The notes beneath the pieces were generated by a model. The model had not been told where the DNA came from. It saw only the letters and a list, made by a program, of their open reading frames with translations, and ran no database searches. Shown here in pieces: positions 42,424 through 53,130 of a stretch of 64,000 bases of DNA. This DNA is from Chamaecrista fasciculata. Taxonomy: Eukaryota; Streptophyta; Magnoliopsida; Fabales; Fabaceae. Every line of letters starts with the position of its first letter. Positions within the stretch are counted from its first letter, which is position 1. The stretch covers positions 7,359 to 71,358 of the forward strand of contig QANZ01038022.1 of assembly GCA_003254925.1 (NCBI GenBank). The letters are read 5' to 3'. Position numbers and translations under genes: made by a program.

Positions 42424-42863
42424 TTATTACTCTTGTATATATCAAATTATAGTTTAAGAGATAGAATTAGAATATACAGTGACAAAAAAAATGAATAATA
42501 AAAGAAATGCATTCTAATGTGTGAAATGAATATTGTGATACTCAATTATTATTATTTATTTATTTTTGTATGCTTTCGTTGGATCCTGTTTCTTCATTAG
42601 TTCTGTTTTAGGGTGGCAAGTTGCCTGAAATAGAAAGTCTAGAATGAATACCACTGTATATTAGACTCAATCTTTCAGGAGGGTTCAAACTAAGGTCCAG
42701 ATCAATCAATAAGATTGATCACTGGGTATATCTTTTGTAGGAAAGAAGTAAAACATTTTATGTCAGCACTTGATAAGACAAGATGAATTTAGATTCTTAA
42801 CAAATAAATATACATTATAAAGAGCTTAAGGGAAAATATGGTTTCTAAACTATCAGAATTTTA
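42424..42863. other. 3' flank and intergenic DNA
   Basis: Probably the 3' UTR of the gene ending at 42423, followed by AT-rich DNA with no supported gene. Confidence 0.45.
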
Positions 42864-43817
42864 GGCTATGTTTAGATGGAGGGTGAGGGAAGGAGTTGAA
42901 AGGAGTAGAAAACTCAGATGAGTTAAATGTGTTTGAATGATTTTATTGGGATGAAATGGAATGATGAAAGAGGGTCTTTAAAGCTCTATTAAATCATCTA
43001 AAACTTTATTTTTTTTTTCTATTTCCCCCAAATTAGGGGCAATGATGGAAGGAAGTGAGTCAAGTGACTCAATATTTTAAAATACAGCTTTACCTTATTA
43101 ACTTTTAAAAGATTACAATTTTATTTTTCTAATTTTAGTAATGTGTTTACGTTCTTAGTGGTAATATTGAAAAGAAATAATCAATGAGATATTCCATGTC
43201 TTTCATTTTATTATAACTTTGAAAACAAAATCAATAGATATTCTTTAATGGCTAAAGTGCACCTTTCGTCCCATAACTTTGGTAAAGGTTTCAATTTGGT
43301 CCCATAACTTTTTTGTTGCAATTTTGGTCCCATAACTTTGGCAAAGGTCTCAATTTAGTCCCATAACTTTTTTTTGTTGCAATTTTGGTCCCATATTCTA
43401 AAAACGTCTCACCGTTGGTCCCAAGCTGATTTCCATCCGCCTCATAACTTCACCTATATTTGCCACGTCATCATCCAACTCAGTATGTCATATCATTTTT
43501 AGCAGAAGATAATGGATGGAAATCAGTATTGGGATCAACGGTGAGATGTTTTCAAAAGTTATGGGATCAAAATTGCAACAAAAAAAGTTATGGGACCAAA
43601 TTGAGACCTTTGCCAAAGTTATGGGACCAAAATTGAAACAAAAAAAGTTATGGGACCAAAAGTACACTTTAGCATTCTTTAATTTTCTCATTAAAACAGT
43701 TGAATAACATTTTTCTTCAAACTATTCCACTTAGTTGAGTTAGTTCTATTCCATTTCATTCCGTTTTATTCTATTCCTATTCCTATTCTATCTTTTCTTA
43801 AACTCCCAAATATAGTC
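42864..43817. mobile_element. PIF/Harbinger-like element with TTA duplication, host of a nested element
   Basis: The left end GGCTATGTTTAGATGGAGGG is inverted at the right as CCCAAATATAGTC. TTA flanks both sides (42861-42863, 43818-43820). Both subterminal regions have 'gaatggaatag'-like blocks in opposite orientation. The Mutator-like element at 43249-43673 sits inside with its own duplication. Confidence 0.65.
43249..43673. mobile_element. Mutator-like inverted-repeat element (GGCTAAAGTGCAC family), copy 2
   Basis: ATTCTTTAA flanks it on both sides (43240-43248 and 43674-43682), a perfect 9-bp target duplication. The arms consist of 'tggtcccataacttt' units, inverted at the right, around a core with 'gccacgtcatcatccaactc'. 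The core and arms match the copy at 30043 closely. Confidence 0.8.
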
Positions 43818-43820
43818 TTA

Positions 43821-44835
43821 GGTATATATCTTGCTATATATATATCAAAACTCGAGTGACCAAATTTAATTGGGAATTCTAGTTAATGGGTTTGAAGCAA
43901 ATTCAGTATTGCTAAATAAAATCTGCCAACTGGGTAGGTTCTATCTTCATCTCTCCCAGATTTATTTTTCTTCTGTCAATTATCCAGATATTTCTATGGT
44001 CACATGCTCACAGCTAGTGATTTTATGGGTTAAAATTTTAATCAGTAGCTTTTCGGAGCTGGTATTTTCACAAGACTCATTTGTGCATGTCCAGACTAGT
44101 GATGGTAGTGATGGGCGTGAGTAATTGGTTAACAAGTGAGAACCTTTCAAATGCTTAATGCTATCACTCATGACTTAGCTATATATATGACAAAGAATCA
44201 ATGCGACATATATATATATATATATATATTGGTGTTTTCTTTCTCCTTCCTACCAACCTAGAAAGAAGAGAAAATGAAACTACTTCGAGGGTGACATTAA
44301 GTAAGGAATTGAGAATTGAAAATTGAAAAATATCAAATCATAAATTGTGAAGATGCTGCAAAGTTAGAAGATAAGCTTGAACCTTCATGCTGTGGTTTTG
44401 TTAATTATCAGACACATGATAACCGTATTAGAAAATATTGTATAGACACACAAGACTTAATTTTAAGATTATCTTCTTTTATTCCATCGTATCTAATTTT
44501 CTAAATTTTAAGATTATCTTCTCTCTTTCTTTAACTGGCTCTTATTTAAATTAACTCGTATATATTTCCAAATGAACTCAAAAAAGAGGTATGTTACACC
44601 TTCTCTCTCATTTACACACTCATTTAGTCTTTTACTAACTTTAACATTGGAGTAAAGTTAAAGTGTCATCTAAGAACATTTTTTTGGTAGGTAAATTCTT
44701 AGACTCTTGATTCCTTAGTTTTTTTTGTTTGTTTGATTCCTTAGTTGAAAATAAGGATAATCATATATTTTTAGTTTACTTAGATCATACTAATTTTTTA
44801 AATTAATCTTTTATGATTAAAATAGATTTAATTTA
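43821..44835. other. Intergenic DNA without recognised genes
   Basis: Contains a TA microsatellite (about 44207-44230) and AT-rich DNA. A duplicated 'taagattatcttct' (44464 and 44509) is present. No gene is supported. Confidence 0.4.
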
Positions 44836-45019
44836 AGTGTTTGGTGCAGTGGTTGGCGAGTTGTATCTCATATTAAGAGATCTAAGTTCGAGTCATAGAG
44901 TCGACAGTTGTTGAGAGGGCTTTAAACTGTTCGCTCCCCAATTCAAATGGGACTAATTTTCATTTAGATCATTACACAGATAGACGGGGATACCTATAAT
45001 ATCACCCAAAAAAAAATAA
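44836..45019 (+). mobile_element. tRNA-derived SINE, copy 3
   Basis: The body from GTGTTTGGTGCAGTGG to the A-run matches copies at 1851 and 34410. The A-box segment (CAGTGGTTGGCGAG) is kept, while the B-box has decayed (AGTTCGAGTC, 44885-44894). The flanks GATTTAATTTAAG and GATTTAAATCAAG look like a 13-bp target duplication with two mismatches, consistent with an older copy. Confidence 0.75.
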
Positions 45020-45449
45020 TGATTTAAATCAAGTAGTTGATTGGACTGGAGTATAAGTCAAGCTTGCACCTGGATGTGTGTCACAGCCAATAGAAACACA
45101 AAAAGATAGTGATAGTGAGACTGTGAGAGTGAGATTTGATGGATGAATGAACGAAAGAGAGAATAATAAGAACAAAGGAGAAGAGGAAGGAAGAAAATGG
45201 AAGTATGGAGGAGGAAACGTGGTTGGTATTCATTGGGAAATGGAGAGGCGAAAGGGAATCAACTCATCAAGTTAGTGTGAGTCACTGAGAAATGAGGACA
45301 ATAGCAAGTGGTGGCCATTCAAATTCTCAAGTGACACTGATACATATATCAGTGACATGGGTCCCCACCCTTACCTTTACGTGTCTTCACCACACTTGTT
45401 GTCACCATTGCTCTTGTGCTATGCTCTCTTGACACCTCTCACAACTCAT
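45020..45449. other. Intergenic DNA, less AT-rich than its surroundings
   Basis: No coding region is supported. The moderate GC content and TTACGTGTC-type motif near 45378 would fit a promoter or leader remnant, but no gene follows. Confidence 0.35.
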
Positions 45450-45452
45450 TAA

Positions 45453-46048
45453 GGCTCCGTTTGGTAAGGTTGGAGGTATGTAAAAGAAAGGGTTTTACAA
45501 GGGAAAAATTGTGAGGGAAAGGAAAAGTAGTTGAGGGAATGTAAAGTAGATAAAAATTGAAAGTATTTGGTATAAAATGGTAGGGGAGGGAAAGTAAAAT
45601 AGATATAGAAAAAAATGACAAAAATGCCCTTCCCACAACCACCACCAGACCGCCGCCTACCACCGCCGTGCACGGTGGTCGGAGCCGCCGTGCACGGTGG
45701 TCGGCGCCGCCGTGCACGGTGGTCCACGGTGGTCGGCGCCGCCGTACACGGTGGTCGGACCCGCCGTCCACGGTGGTCGGCGCTGCCGTGCACTGCCGCC
45801 GTTCACCATTTGGGGGAGGAGATGGGATGGGAATGAGAGGGGCAAATTAGGAATTCTACCATAATTCCCTAGGTAGACTTGGATTACATCAGAAATGTGA
45901 AGTAAAGAAAAATGACATATGTAATGTAAAGCCCTTTACATTGTAATCCACTTTACATAGCTCAAATTACCATACCAAACACATGAAAATCTTGGACTTT
46001 GTGCCCTTTTACAATGTAAAAGTGTTTGGTGGTGTACCAAACGGAGCC
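45453..46048. mobile_element. PIF/Harbinger-like MITE containing a GC-rich minisatellite
   Basis: GGCTCCGTTTGGTAAGG at the left is inverted at the right as TGTACCAAACGGAGCC. TAA flanks both sides (45450-45452, 46049-46051). The core at about 45650-45810 is a 21-bp minisatellite built on GTGGTCGGCGCCGCCGTGCAC. Overlapping open frames on both strands are by-products of the 21-bp (seven-codon) unit and are not called as genes. Confidence 0.75.
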
Positions 46049-46051
46049 TAA

Positions 46052-46755
46052 TATATACTAATTGTATTTAACCCAATTAAATTATCTTTTAGATATATCT
46101 TTTATTAGTGATAATCGTGTTGAAAGTATTATCGGAACATATCTTATAGAGTGAGATTTGAATATAGGTTTATCATTTATTTTAACAGATAAGTTTAAGT
46201 AGAGATAGGCACAGGTATTTTACCAGGATTAGGTTATAAGGGAATACCTCTCGATCTTTTTAAGGATTTATGGAAAGAATTTACATATCACCTATTATAT
46301 AAAGTTCTCACATCAATTAGAGGATTCTAATCCTTACTCTTGTGGGGTAAGAGTCTGAACCTTAACTAACTATACCATCAATTCTTACTCACTTAGGTTC
46401 ATTATGTTGTGAAAGATTAGACTACTTTTAGACTCAATTCTTATTAAGCAATTAAATCAAACTTCATTTTGGTTTTCTTTAAATATTTTTTTATGTCCTG
46501 AATTTGATTCTTGAGATAGTGTGTATGTAACAATTTTTATGATCAGTTCTTTACTTACTTGTTGGCTATCAACCGACTGATACGGGAAGGATGGTGCCTA
46601 GCCACCCAGAAAACAATAGCAAAAGATTTGATACTGAATTTTTTAGAGACTAAATTATATATTTTAATCTTTAGAAGATTAAATTGTATAACTTTTAAAA
46701 ATGGACTTATTAGTTTACTAATGACAAGAGCTACCTCATGCCTCACTTCAATTTG
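46052..46755. other. Intergenic DNA upstream of the TPR gene
   Basis: AT-rich. The last hundred bases are probably promoter. No other gene is supported. Confidence 0.4.
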
Positions 46756-46764
46756 TATAAAAAG
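46756..46764 (+). promoter_or_regulatory. TATA box of the TPR gene
   Basis: TATAAAAAG lies 109-117 bases upstream of the start codon, with a T/C-rich leader after it. Confidence 0.55.
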
Positions 46765-46872
46765 AGTGAAAGAATCCCTCTTTTCTTCTATTTCTCTGCT
46801 CCACACTTCTTTTCTGTCATCACACTTTGAGTGTCTCAAAGTCTCGACTCCATCAAAGACTTAGAAACAAAA

Positions 46873-47056
46873 ATGATTCTAAGAAGCTCATCGGCTCCAA
46901 TTCCAAGCTCATGCCTACCCCATTATCATTCATGTCACGATTCATCAGAATTATCCATTCTCCATTACCTTCCTAGAACATCCTCATCATTTTTTTTATT
47001 CACCACTTTAACAAGAAGCCCCATCCAAGCTGTCTTCAGCATCACCCAACTTAGTT

Positions 47057-47094
<38 letters not shown>

Positions 47095-48715
47095 TGTCAA
47101 AGAATAAGAAGACCCATTCATCATCATGAGAAGCTGTCTTCAGGGATGGGAATGGGAATGGGAAGCAATGGAAGTGATGGTGGACATGGAAGCCCATGGA
47201 ATCACTCAAGTAATGGAGGAGATAGTACAGATGCTTATTATCAGAAAATGATTGAAGCTAACCCCAATAACTCTATCTTGCTTGCTAACTATGCCAAGTT
47301 CTTGAAAGAGGTCTATACTTACACACTGATATAGATTACTTCTGAATTTTACAAGCTAATAAATAGATTTTTTGAACTTTTAGCTTTTATCACATAGCAC
47401 CTTTCTATCAACTTCTCGTCTAGTTATTATTGTTATTTGGATTCTCTATAATATTTTAGGGGTACTGAAAGAGAAAGGAATAGGGTAGAGAGAGAAAGTC
47501 TCAGTGGTCTCTACTTGTTCTTTTCTCTCTCGGCACTACACCTATAGTGCACTATAGAGGATCCAAATTGTTATTATTGTTTTGTGGTAAAAAAAAAGTT
47601 AGATTATTTAAAGTGTTGAGTGATTAAAATTGAAAACTCAACAGTTTTGTTTGTCAATTTATTTGAACCTAGAGATATTTTTTGTTTCAGCCTAAAATTG
47701 AGGAGTCCTAGCTAGGTGTATTTCATCCATATAATTGTGTATCATCATAGAATTGAATTTATGAATGAATGAATAGGTGATTGGAGATTATGGTAAAGCA
47801 GAGGAGTATCTAGAAAGATCCATCTTGGCGAATCCGAGGGATGGTATTGTTTTGTCTCAGTATGCAGATTTGATATGGCACACCCAGGAGAATGCAGATC
47901 GAGCAGAATCATATTATAATCAAGCTGTTCAATCTTCCCCTCATGATTGGTAACATACTAAATATATATATACTAGGTTAATACTCAAATTGGTTCTAAA
48001 AGTATGAGGTATATATATTTTAAATTAGTTTTAAATGTTTTATTTGATTTGTTTTACATTGGTCTTTTATATTTTCATAATTTTTTTTTTATTTTTAGTC
48101 TTAAATTACTGAATGTAGTTATATATCTCTCGTTTCAAGTTCAAATATGATAGATCTAGAGCTGCAACTTGTTTTTGACAAGTTCTTTCTCTCTCTAGTT
48201 AGAACCATCAACAGACTAAATTAAATCGAGTCCCAAAAGTCGGCTGCACATATCTCTTTCATTTTAAGTTTAAATCCGATGAGTTTGGAACTAAGTATTA
48301 CTTTAAAAAGTTCTTTCTCTACCTAGTTGGGACTATTGGCAAACGAGATCAAATCTTGTTTCGAAAGTGGGTTACTAAGTGGATTTGGGGCTAAAAGTGA
48401 AAAATTATAAAAACACGTAATACCAATTTAAAACAAATGAAATATGTAGGACTAATTTGAAATACCCCATACTTTTGGGACCAATTTAAATATATAAACT
48501 TGAAGTTCTTTGTCCTGTTTTGATGACACTAAGGTATAATTTGCAGTTATGTGCATGCTTCTTATGCTAAATTCTTATGGGAAACTGATGAGGGAGAAGA
48601 AAAAAGAGAAGAGAAAGAAGTGAAACTCAAAGAATGGCAACATAAATCTGATCACAAACATACATATCCACCTCATGACTTGCTCCAAAATTACCCAACC
48701 ACCACTCTCCTTTAA
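46873..48715 (+). CDS. Tetratricopeptide-repeat (TPR-like superfamily) protein
   Basis: Exons 46873-47310, 47777-47949 and 48547-48715 join to 780 nt, giving 259 aa. The N-terminal 110 residues are low-complexity: Ser-rich, then an Asp run (about 64-74, encoded by a GAT microsatellite), then Gly/Met-rich GMGMGMGSNGSDGG. TPR-type helices follow: TDAYYQKMIEANPNNSILLANYAKFLKE, VIGDYGKAEEYLERSILANP, DGIVLSQYADLIWHTQENADRAESYYNQAV and YVHASYAKFLWETDE. This order is shared by a plant family of TPR-like proteins of unknown role, which presumably bind other proteins. The C-terminus is charged. Intron 1 carries a short MITE and intron 2 an inverted-repeat element. The donor of intron 1 (GTCTAT) is weak, but the phase and domain continuity support it. 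Confidence 0.85.
47435..47569. mobile_element. Short MITE with GGATCCTCTATA-type ends, copy 3, in intron 1 of the TPR gene
   Basis: ATTTGGATTCTCTATAATA is inverted at the right as TATAGAGGATCCAAAT. GTTATTATTGTT lies on both sides (47423-47434, 47570-47581), a probable duplication made at insertion, though longer than usual for MITEs. Confidence 0.7.
47978..48500. mobile_element. Inverted-repeat element in intron 2 of the TPR gene
   Basis: 'actcaaattggttctaaaag' with 'tatgagg' at the left is inverted at the right as 'cccatacttttgggaccaattt'. The inner arms share 'tctctcgtttcaagttcaaat'-like and 'ctctctagttagaacc'-like segments. It is a relative of 6160 and 50432. Confidence 0.55.
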
Positions 48716-49188
48716 TTTAACTTCACCCTCTTAGTCTTGTAACAATATTTTTATCGAAATGGATAGAAAATATACAAGACATGAAGAGGAGAAGTCTTAA
48801 TTTTGTTTTTATTTTTGTTTTAATCCTGAGTTTAGATATGATACCTTAAGCCAGAATTATTAATTATAGCTTTAATTTCCATGATTAGTGTGCTAGATGA
48901 TCATGTATTCATGTTGCACAATGCACATGTTGAGTATTTCAAATTTTGCCAATGGAATAAGTAGCCTTTGGTGTCAAATTTTGCACATCTGAGTATTTCA
49001 GTTTCTCTTCATTCTACCCCATAGTAATTTTTTTTTACCCCTTTATACTATATAGCCTAATTACACTCTACCCCCTAGTAACTTTTTTTTACTTCAATAG
49101 TATTTTTGGGATACATTTTTCTCTCAAAATATTCAAAGGATTCTTTTTCCACCTGAGCCGAATATAACATTTTGATGTCATTTGATAA
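48716..49188. other. TPR gene 3' flank
   Basis: Probable 3' UTR and downstream DNA. Two similar 'tacccc..agtaa.ttttttttac' stretches (near 49014 and 49070) are a short duplication. No gene is supported. Confidence 0.4.
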
Positions 49189-49600
49189 ATAGAAGTATCT
49201 GTATGCTCCTAAACTATAGAGTAAATCTTAGTCGTACTTTTAAACTTTTTCTGGGATTGATTGTACAACTAAAGTTTCACATCTGTCTCAATTGTACCAA
49301 CCGACTTAATGTTGTCTAAATCTTTAACGAAAAATATTAACATCATATTCATGTCAATATTTTTAGAGATAGAATTGATGAAAAAAATGAAAGTTTAAGA
49401 GCATAATTGACACCAAAATATATAAAGAAAAAAATTCATTTGCCATGTCACCACCATGTTAGCATTTTTCGTTATTGATTTTAACAATATTAAATTTTGA
49501 GATACAATTAGTCAAATATAAAACTTTAAAGATATAATTGACCATAAAAAAATAAAAGTACAAGTGAGACTTAACGAACCAAAGATACTTTTGCTTTTAT
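49189..49600. mobile_element. Degenerate inverted-repeat element
   Basis: 'aagtatctgtatgctcc' and 'cttagtcgtacttttaaac' at the left pair loosely with 'aaaagtacaagtgagactta' and 'ccaaagatacttttgc' at the right. It is an old copy. Confidence 0.45.
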
Positions 49601-50431
49601 TTCACTTATTTTTATAGAAGTTTTATGGATATTAAAATTAATGTTCCGTGAATTGCATCTAACAATTAGAAGAAGTCATCAAAATGTCATATTAGAAATA
49701 ATTTTCTTTTACTTTTTTTAAGAAAAAAATATCTCCAAAATACTATTGAAGTTAATTGGTCAAAATTTTCTTACAAGTTGTGTAGTTTTGAAGAAAATGA
49801 AAAAGGTTTAGTTATTATTAAAAATTGGCAGAGCATGTGAGTGACATGGTCTTAATTTCTCCTCGTGGCCAGTAGTGTTTCCCATCCTTTGAAGGGATCA
49901 TCAGTCATCACTTCATAATATTATCATATTTGAGAGTGTTCCTTCCTTTTTTTTTTAATACCTTTTCTTTTTGTCATTATTGGACTGAGAAATGATTTTT
50001 GTGAAGTACGTAATATTTATTTATGTTGGTGTTTACGTAAGTATTACAAGTAGTGCAGAGATAAAAACAATTTGATTTTTCTTAAAAAAAATAAATATAG
50101 GAGGAAATAGAAAAAAAAAACATCATATTCAAAGTAATAAAATTCTCCAACAATGACGCTACCTTGATTAAAGTGGAGGAAGAAAAAGCAAGCAATGACC
50201 ATTCACTTGCAAGTTGTGTTCATAGTTCATCATATAATATTTGTTGCACCACCTAAATCACGTGACTGTGTAGTTTGAATTAATAAGAAAGGGATATACA
50301 ACTTACATATTCAATTAGACTTAATTTTAGCCTTATTAACTTTTATTTATTTATATTCAGGCAAAAAAAAAATATTTATTATTGTATTATTTTTTCTTAA
50401 GAAATCACACAACTTTCAAAGACATTCAAAG
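49601..50431. other. Intergenic DNA without recognised genes
   Basis: AT-rich with nothing supported. Confidence 0.4.
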
Positions 50432-50948
50432 GCTAAAGTCTCAAATTGGTCCCTTATGTATGGGGTAGGTTTTAAATTGGTCTATTATCTTTTATTTGCT
50501 TCAGATTGGTCCTACATATTTAGACGGTGTTTCAAATTGATCTCAGAAATACTTAATGTGATCATATCTCTTTTATTTTAAGCTCAAATGCGACAAATTC
50601 AGAGTTACGAGTTTCTTTTGACGAGTACTTTGAGACCACAAAACAAACAAAGTCAAATCGGGTTTTAAAAGTAGGTAACTCATTTCACAGTCAAGCAAAT
50701 GAAATTAGTCATTTATCTTTCGTTTAAAGTTTGAATGCAATGAATTTGAAGCTGTGTTAACTTTTGAAGCGTTTTTTCTCTGCAAAGTTAAGATTGCTAG
50801 TAAATAAGATCAAATCTCGTCTCAAAAGTATTTTGGGAACCAATTTGAAACATCATGGAAATATATAAGACTAATATGACACAAATAAAAGATAAGGGAC
50901 CAATTTGAAACCTACCCCATACATAAGGGACCAATTTGAGACTTTGAC
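50432..50948. mobile_element. Inverted-repeat element (GTCTCAAATTGGTCCCTTATG type)
   Basis: 'ggctaaagtctcaaattggtc' and 'ccttatgtatggggtagg' at the left are inverted at the right almost without change ('cctaccccatacataaggg', 'accaatttgagactttgacc'). The core carries 'tttaagctcaaatgcgacaaa'-like sequence. It has no coding capacity. Confidence 0.65.
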
Positions 50949-51076
50949 CTTCAAAATAATACTATGAGATTCTTTTTTTAATTTTAATTCATTTTCTCTA
51001 ATAAAATATACCAAAAGACCAAATTAAGACTTTATTCTTTTGTGATTTTGTGTAATAAATTGCATTATTAAAAAAA

Positions 51077-52407
51077 GGCTTAAGTGCACTTTTGGTCCCA
51101 ATACTATGACTAAGGTTTCAATTTGGTCCCATAACTATTTTTGTTGCAGATTTGGTCCCAAACCTTCGCAAAAAGTTTCACCGTTAGTCCCCTGGTCACT
51201 TCCGTCCAATTTTCGCCGTTAAGTGTGACGTGGCATTCTGACTGGGATGCTGACGTGGCAAAATCAAATGAGATGGAGTAAGTTAGGATCAATATGTAAC
51301 ATTTCATAACTTCTCTGGACTGAAAGCATAATTTTATCGAAAATGAATTGCCTTTCAACTCTAAAACCATTTTCAGAATCCGAATCGTGAAATCTGAGAA
51401 TCATCCAGCGACATTCTTCCTGCATCGACATTCTTCCTGCATCGGTTTCTCGGCTTCTCCACAAATCTTGCTCCGGCAGCGCCCACGCGCCCTCTACTAG
51501 CACCGTCTCCGAGCCCCGTCGCCGGTCATGCGAGGTTCTCGCGCGCAGCACTCTCTGGGATCTCTTCAACCTCGACGACGGCGAGGACGACAACGATAAG
51601 GGTCTGAATCGGAAGTTCGAGGTCGAATTGGGAAACGTGGGTTTTGAAATTCGAGAGGGATGGTTTTGTGGGTGCTGTTGCAGATGAAGTCGACGATGGG
51701 GAGGAGACGAAGACGATGAAAGAGTTTATAGATCTTGAATTGCAGAGTCGGAAGAGTGGGGCGAGAGATTTCAGAGAGATTGCTGGAAATTTCTGGGAGG
51801 CAGCTTCTGTATTTAGCAAGAAGCTGAGGAAATGGGGGCGGAAACAGAAGTTGAAGAAACATGGTAACGTTACTGTTGATAATAATAATAATGCAGGTGT
51901 TGAGGTTGAAAAGCCGAGAAACCGAAGATTTATGGAGACTCAATCTGAGATTGGGGAATATGGGTTGGGAAGAAGATCTTGTGATACTGATCCAAGATTA
52001 TCACTCGATGCAGAAATGTTATGGGTTTTATTTATGATCCAAGATTAATTATCGGTTTTTGGGTTGTAATGTTGATGAAAGGAATACTAATCTTCTTCTT
52101 CAACATTGATTTCACAGTTTGTTTTTTCATGGATTGGAATACAAACCCATAATTATGCGTTCAGTCCAGAGAAGTTATGAAATGTTACATATTGATCCTA
52201 ATTTAGTCCATCTCATTTGATTTTGCCACGTCAGCATCCCAGTCAGACTGCCACGTCACACTTAACGGCGAAAATTGGACGGAAGTGACCAGGGGACTAA
52301 CGGTGAAACTTTTTGCGAAGGTTTGGGACCAAATCTGCAACAAAAATAGTTATGGGACCAAATTGAAACCTTAATCATAGTATTGGGACCAAAAGTGCAC
52401 TTAAGCC
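51077..52407. mobile_element. Pack-MULE carrying an OCTOPUS-like gene fragment
   Basis: Ends GGCTTAAGTGCACTTTTGG and the exact inverse bound terminal inverted repeats of 248 bp or slightly more (51077-51324 and 52160-52407). TTAAAAAAA flanks both sides (51068-51076, 52408-52416), the 9-bp duplication of Mutator elements. The interior of about 800 bp is GC-richer and contains host-gene coding sequence (see the pseudogene at 51439). No transposase is encoded, so mobility would need an autonomous MULE elsewhere. Confidence 0.85.
51439..52047 (+). pseudogene. Captured OCTOPUS/DUF740-family gene fragment
   Basis: One frame (51439 to about 51680) reads SEPRRRSCEVLARSTLWDLF followed by an acidic NLDDGEDD stretch. 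After a frame change near 51640-51670 the next frame (51644-52047) gives TKTMKEFIDLELQS, ARDFREIAGNFWEAASVFSK, KLRKWGRKQKLKK, VEKPRNRRF and TQSEIGEYGLGRRSCDTDPR. These blocks appear in this order in plant OCTOPUS-like proteins (UPF0503/DUF740), polar plasma-membrane proteins of phloem development. The N-terminal zinc-ribbon-like part and the C-terminal half are missing. The frameshift and truncation mean no full protein, though a truncated product from the second frame is conceivable. Confidence 0.75.
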
Positions 52408-52554
52408 TTAAAAAAAAAAGTCTTAAAATACTATAATATGGACCTATCCAAATGTCCAAATCCATTGGGTCATCTTTCTGGACCCCAAATAGTTATTTCA
52501 ATTCGCTTTATTAACCCAAAATGCCTTATCTTCTAACTTTTCGCCTCCTACCGA

Positions 52555-52828
52555 CACGTGTCCTTCCAAATTCTCACCACCCCCACGCGCTTTTCCCGCG
52601 CGTGTCACAACCTCACCTCAACCAACAAGAGAATGATAACCACGCGCGAAAAACGCGCGTGGGTTAAGCATAAGAGAACATTAAAACTTTAGACGCGCGT
52701 GATTCGCTGACACGAACTTTCGTGGCACGTGTCTACTACGTTAAGGTGTCATGTTATGGTGAGTTTAACAAATAATCAAAACTAGTTTTCTTCATAACGA
52801 GGCAAAAATCAACTTTCAGTGACACGTG
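52555..52828 (+). promoter_or_regulatory. G-box and CGCG-box cluster upstream of the MBD gene
   Basis: CACGTG occurs at 52555-52560, 52726-52731 and 52823-52828. CGCG-type motifs occur near 52583, 52595, 52641-52661 and 52693-52701. 52641-52661 is a perfect hairpin, CACGCGCG - AAAAA - CGCGCGTG. CGCG boxes are bound by CAMTA calmodulin-binding factors and G-boxes by bZIP/bHLH factors. The cluster lies 300-580 bases upstream of the MBD start codon, so it is probably promoter. Regulation by calcium, stress or light is inference. Confidence 0.6.
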
Positions 52829-53130
52829 GCGATATTTGATTGCTGACTTTGGAGTCATTCACGGAAGTTTCAATTCCCTTGTGGGTGAGGTTATCAGATC
52901 CCAAATAAATAATTAAAAAATATTCAATTTCGTGACGGTTTGAAAAGAAAGAAAGAAAGAAATAAAGAGAGAGAAAGTAAAAGCTCACACAAATCTGATA
53001 TATCTGAAAGACACAACGGTTTATACATTTAGCTCAGAACAAGAGAGAGAAAGTGAGGGGTTTTCAGAAATTGAAATTTTGGTGGGAATTTTAGAGAGAG
53101 AAAGTGATAGAGATAGAGAGGGAGGGAAAA

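Noticed and set aside
45439-45845. Several overlapping Arg/Pro/Val-rich frames on both strands
   Set aside because: All come from the 21-bp GC-rich minisatellite in a MITE. A 21-bp unit stays open in several frames by its nature.
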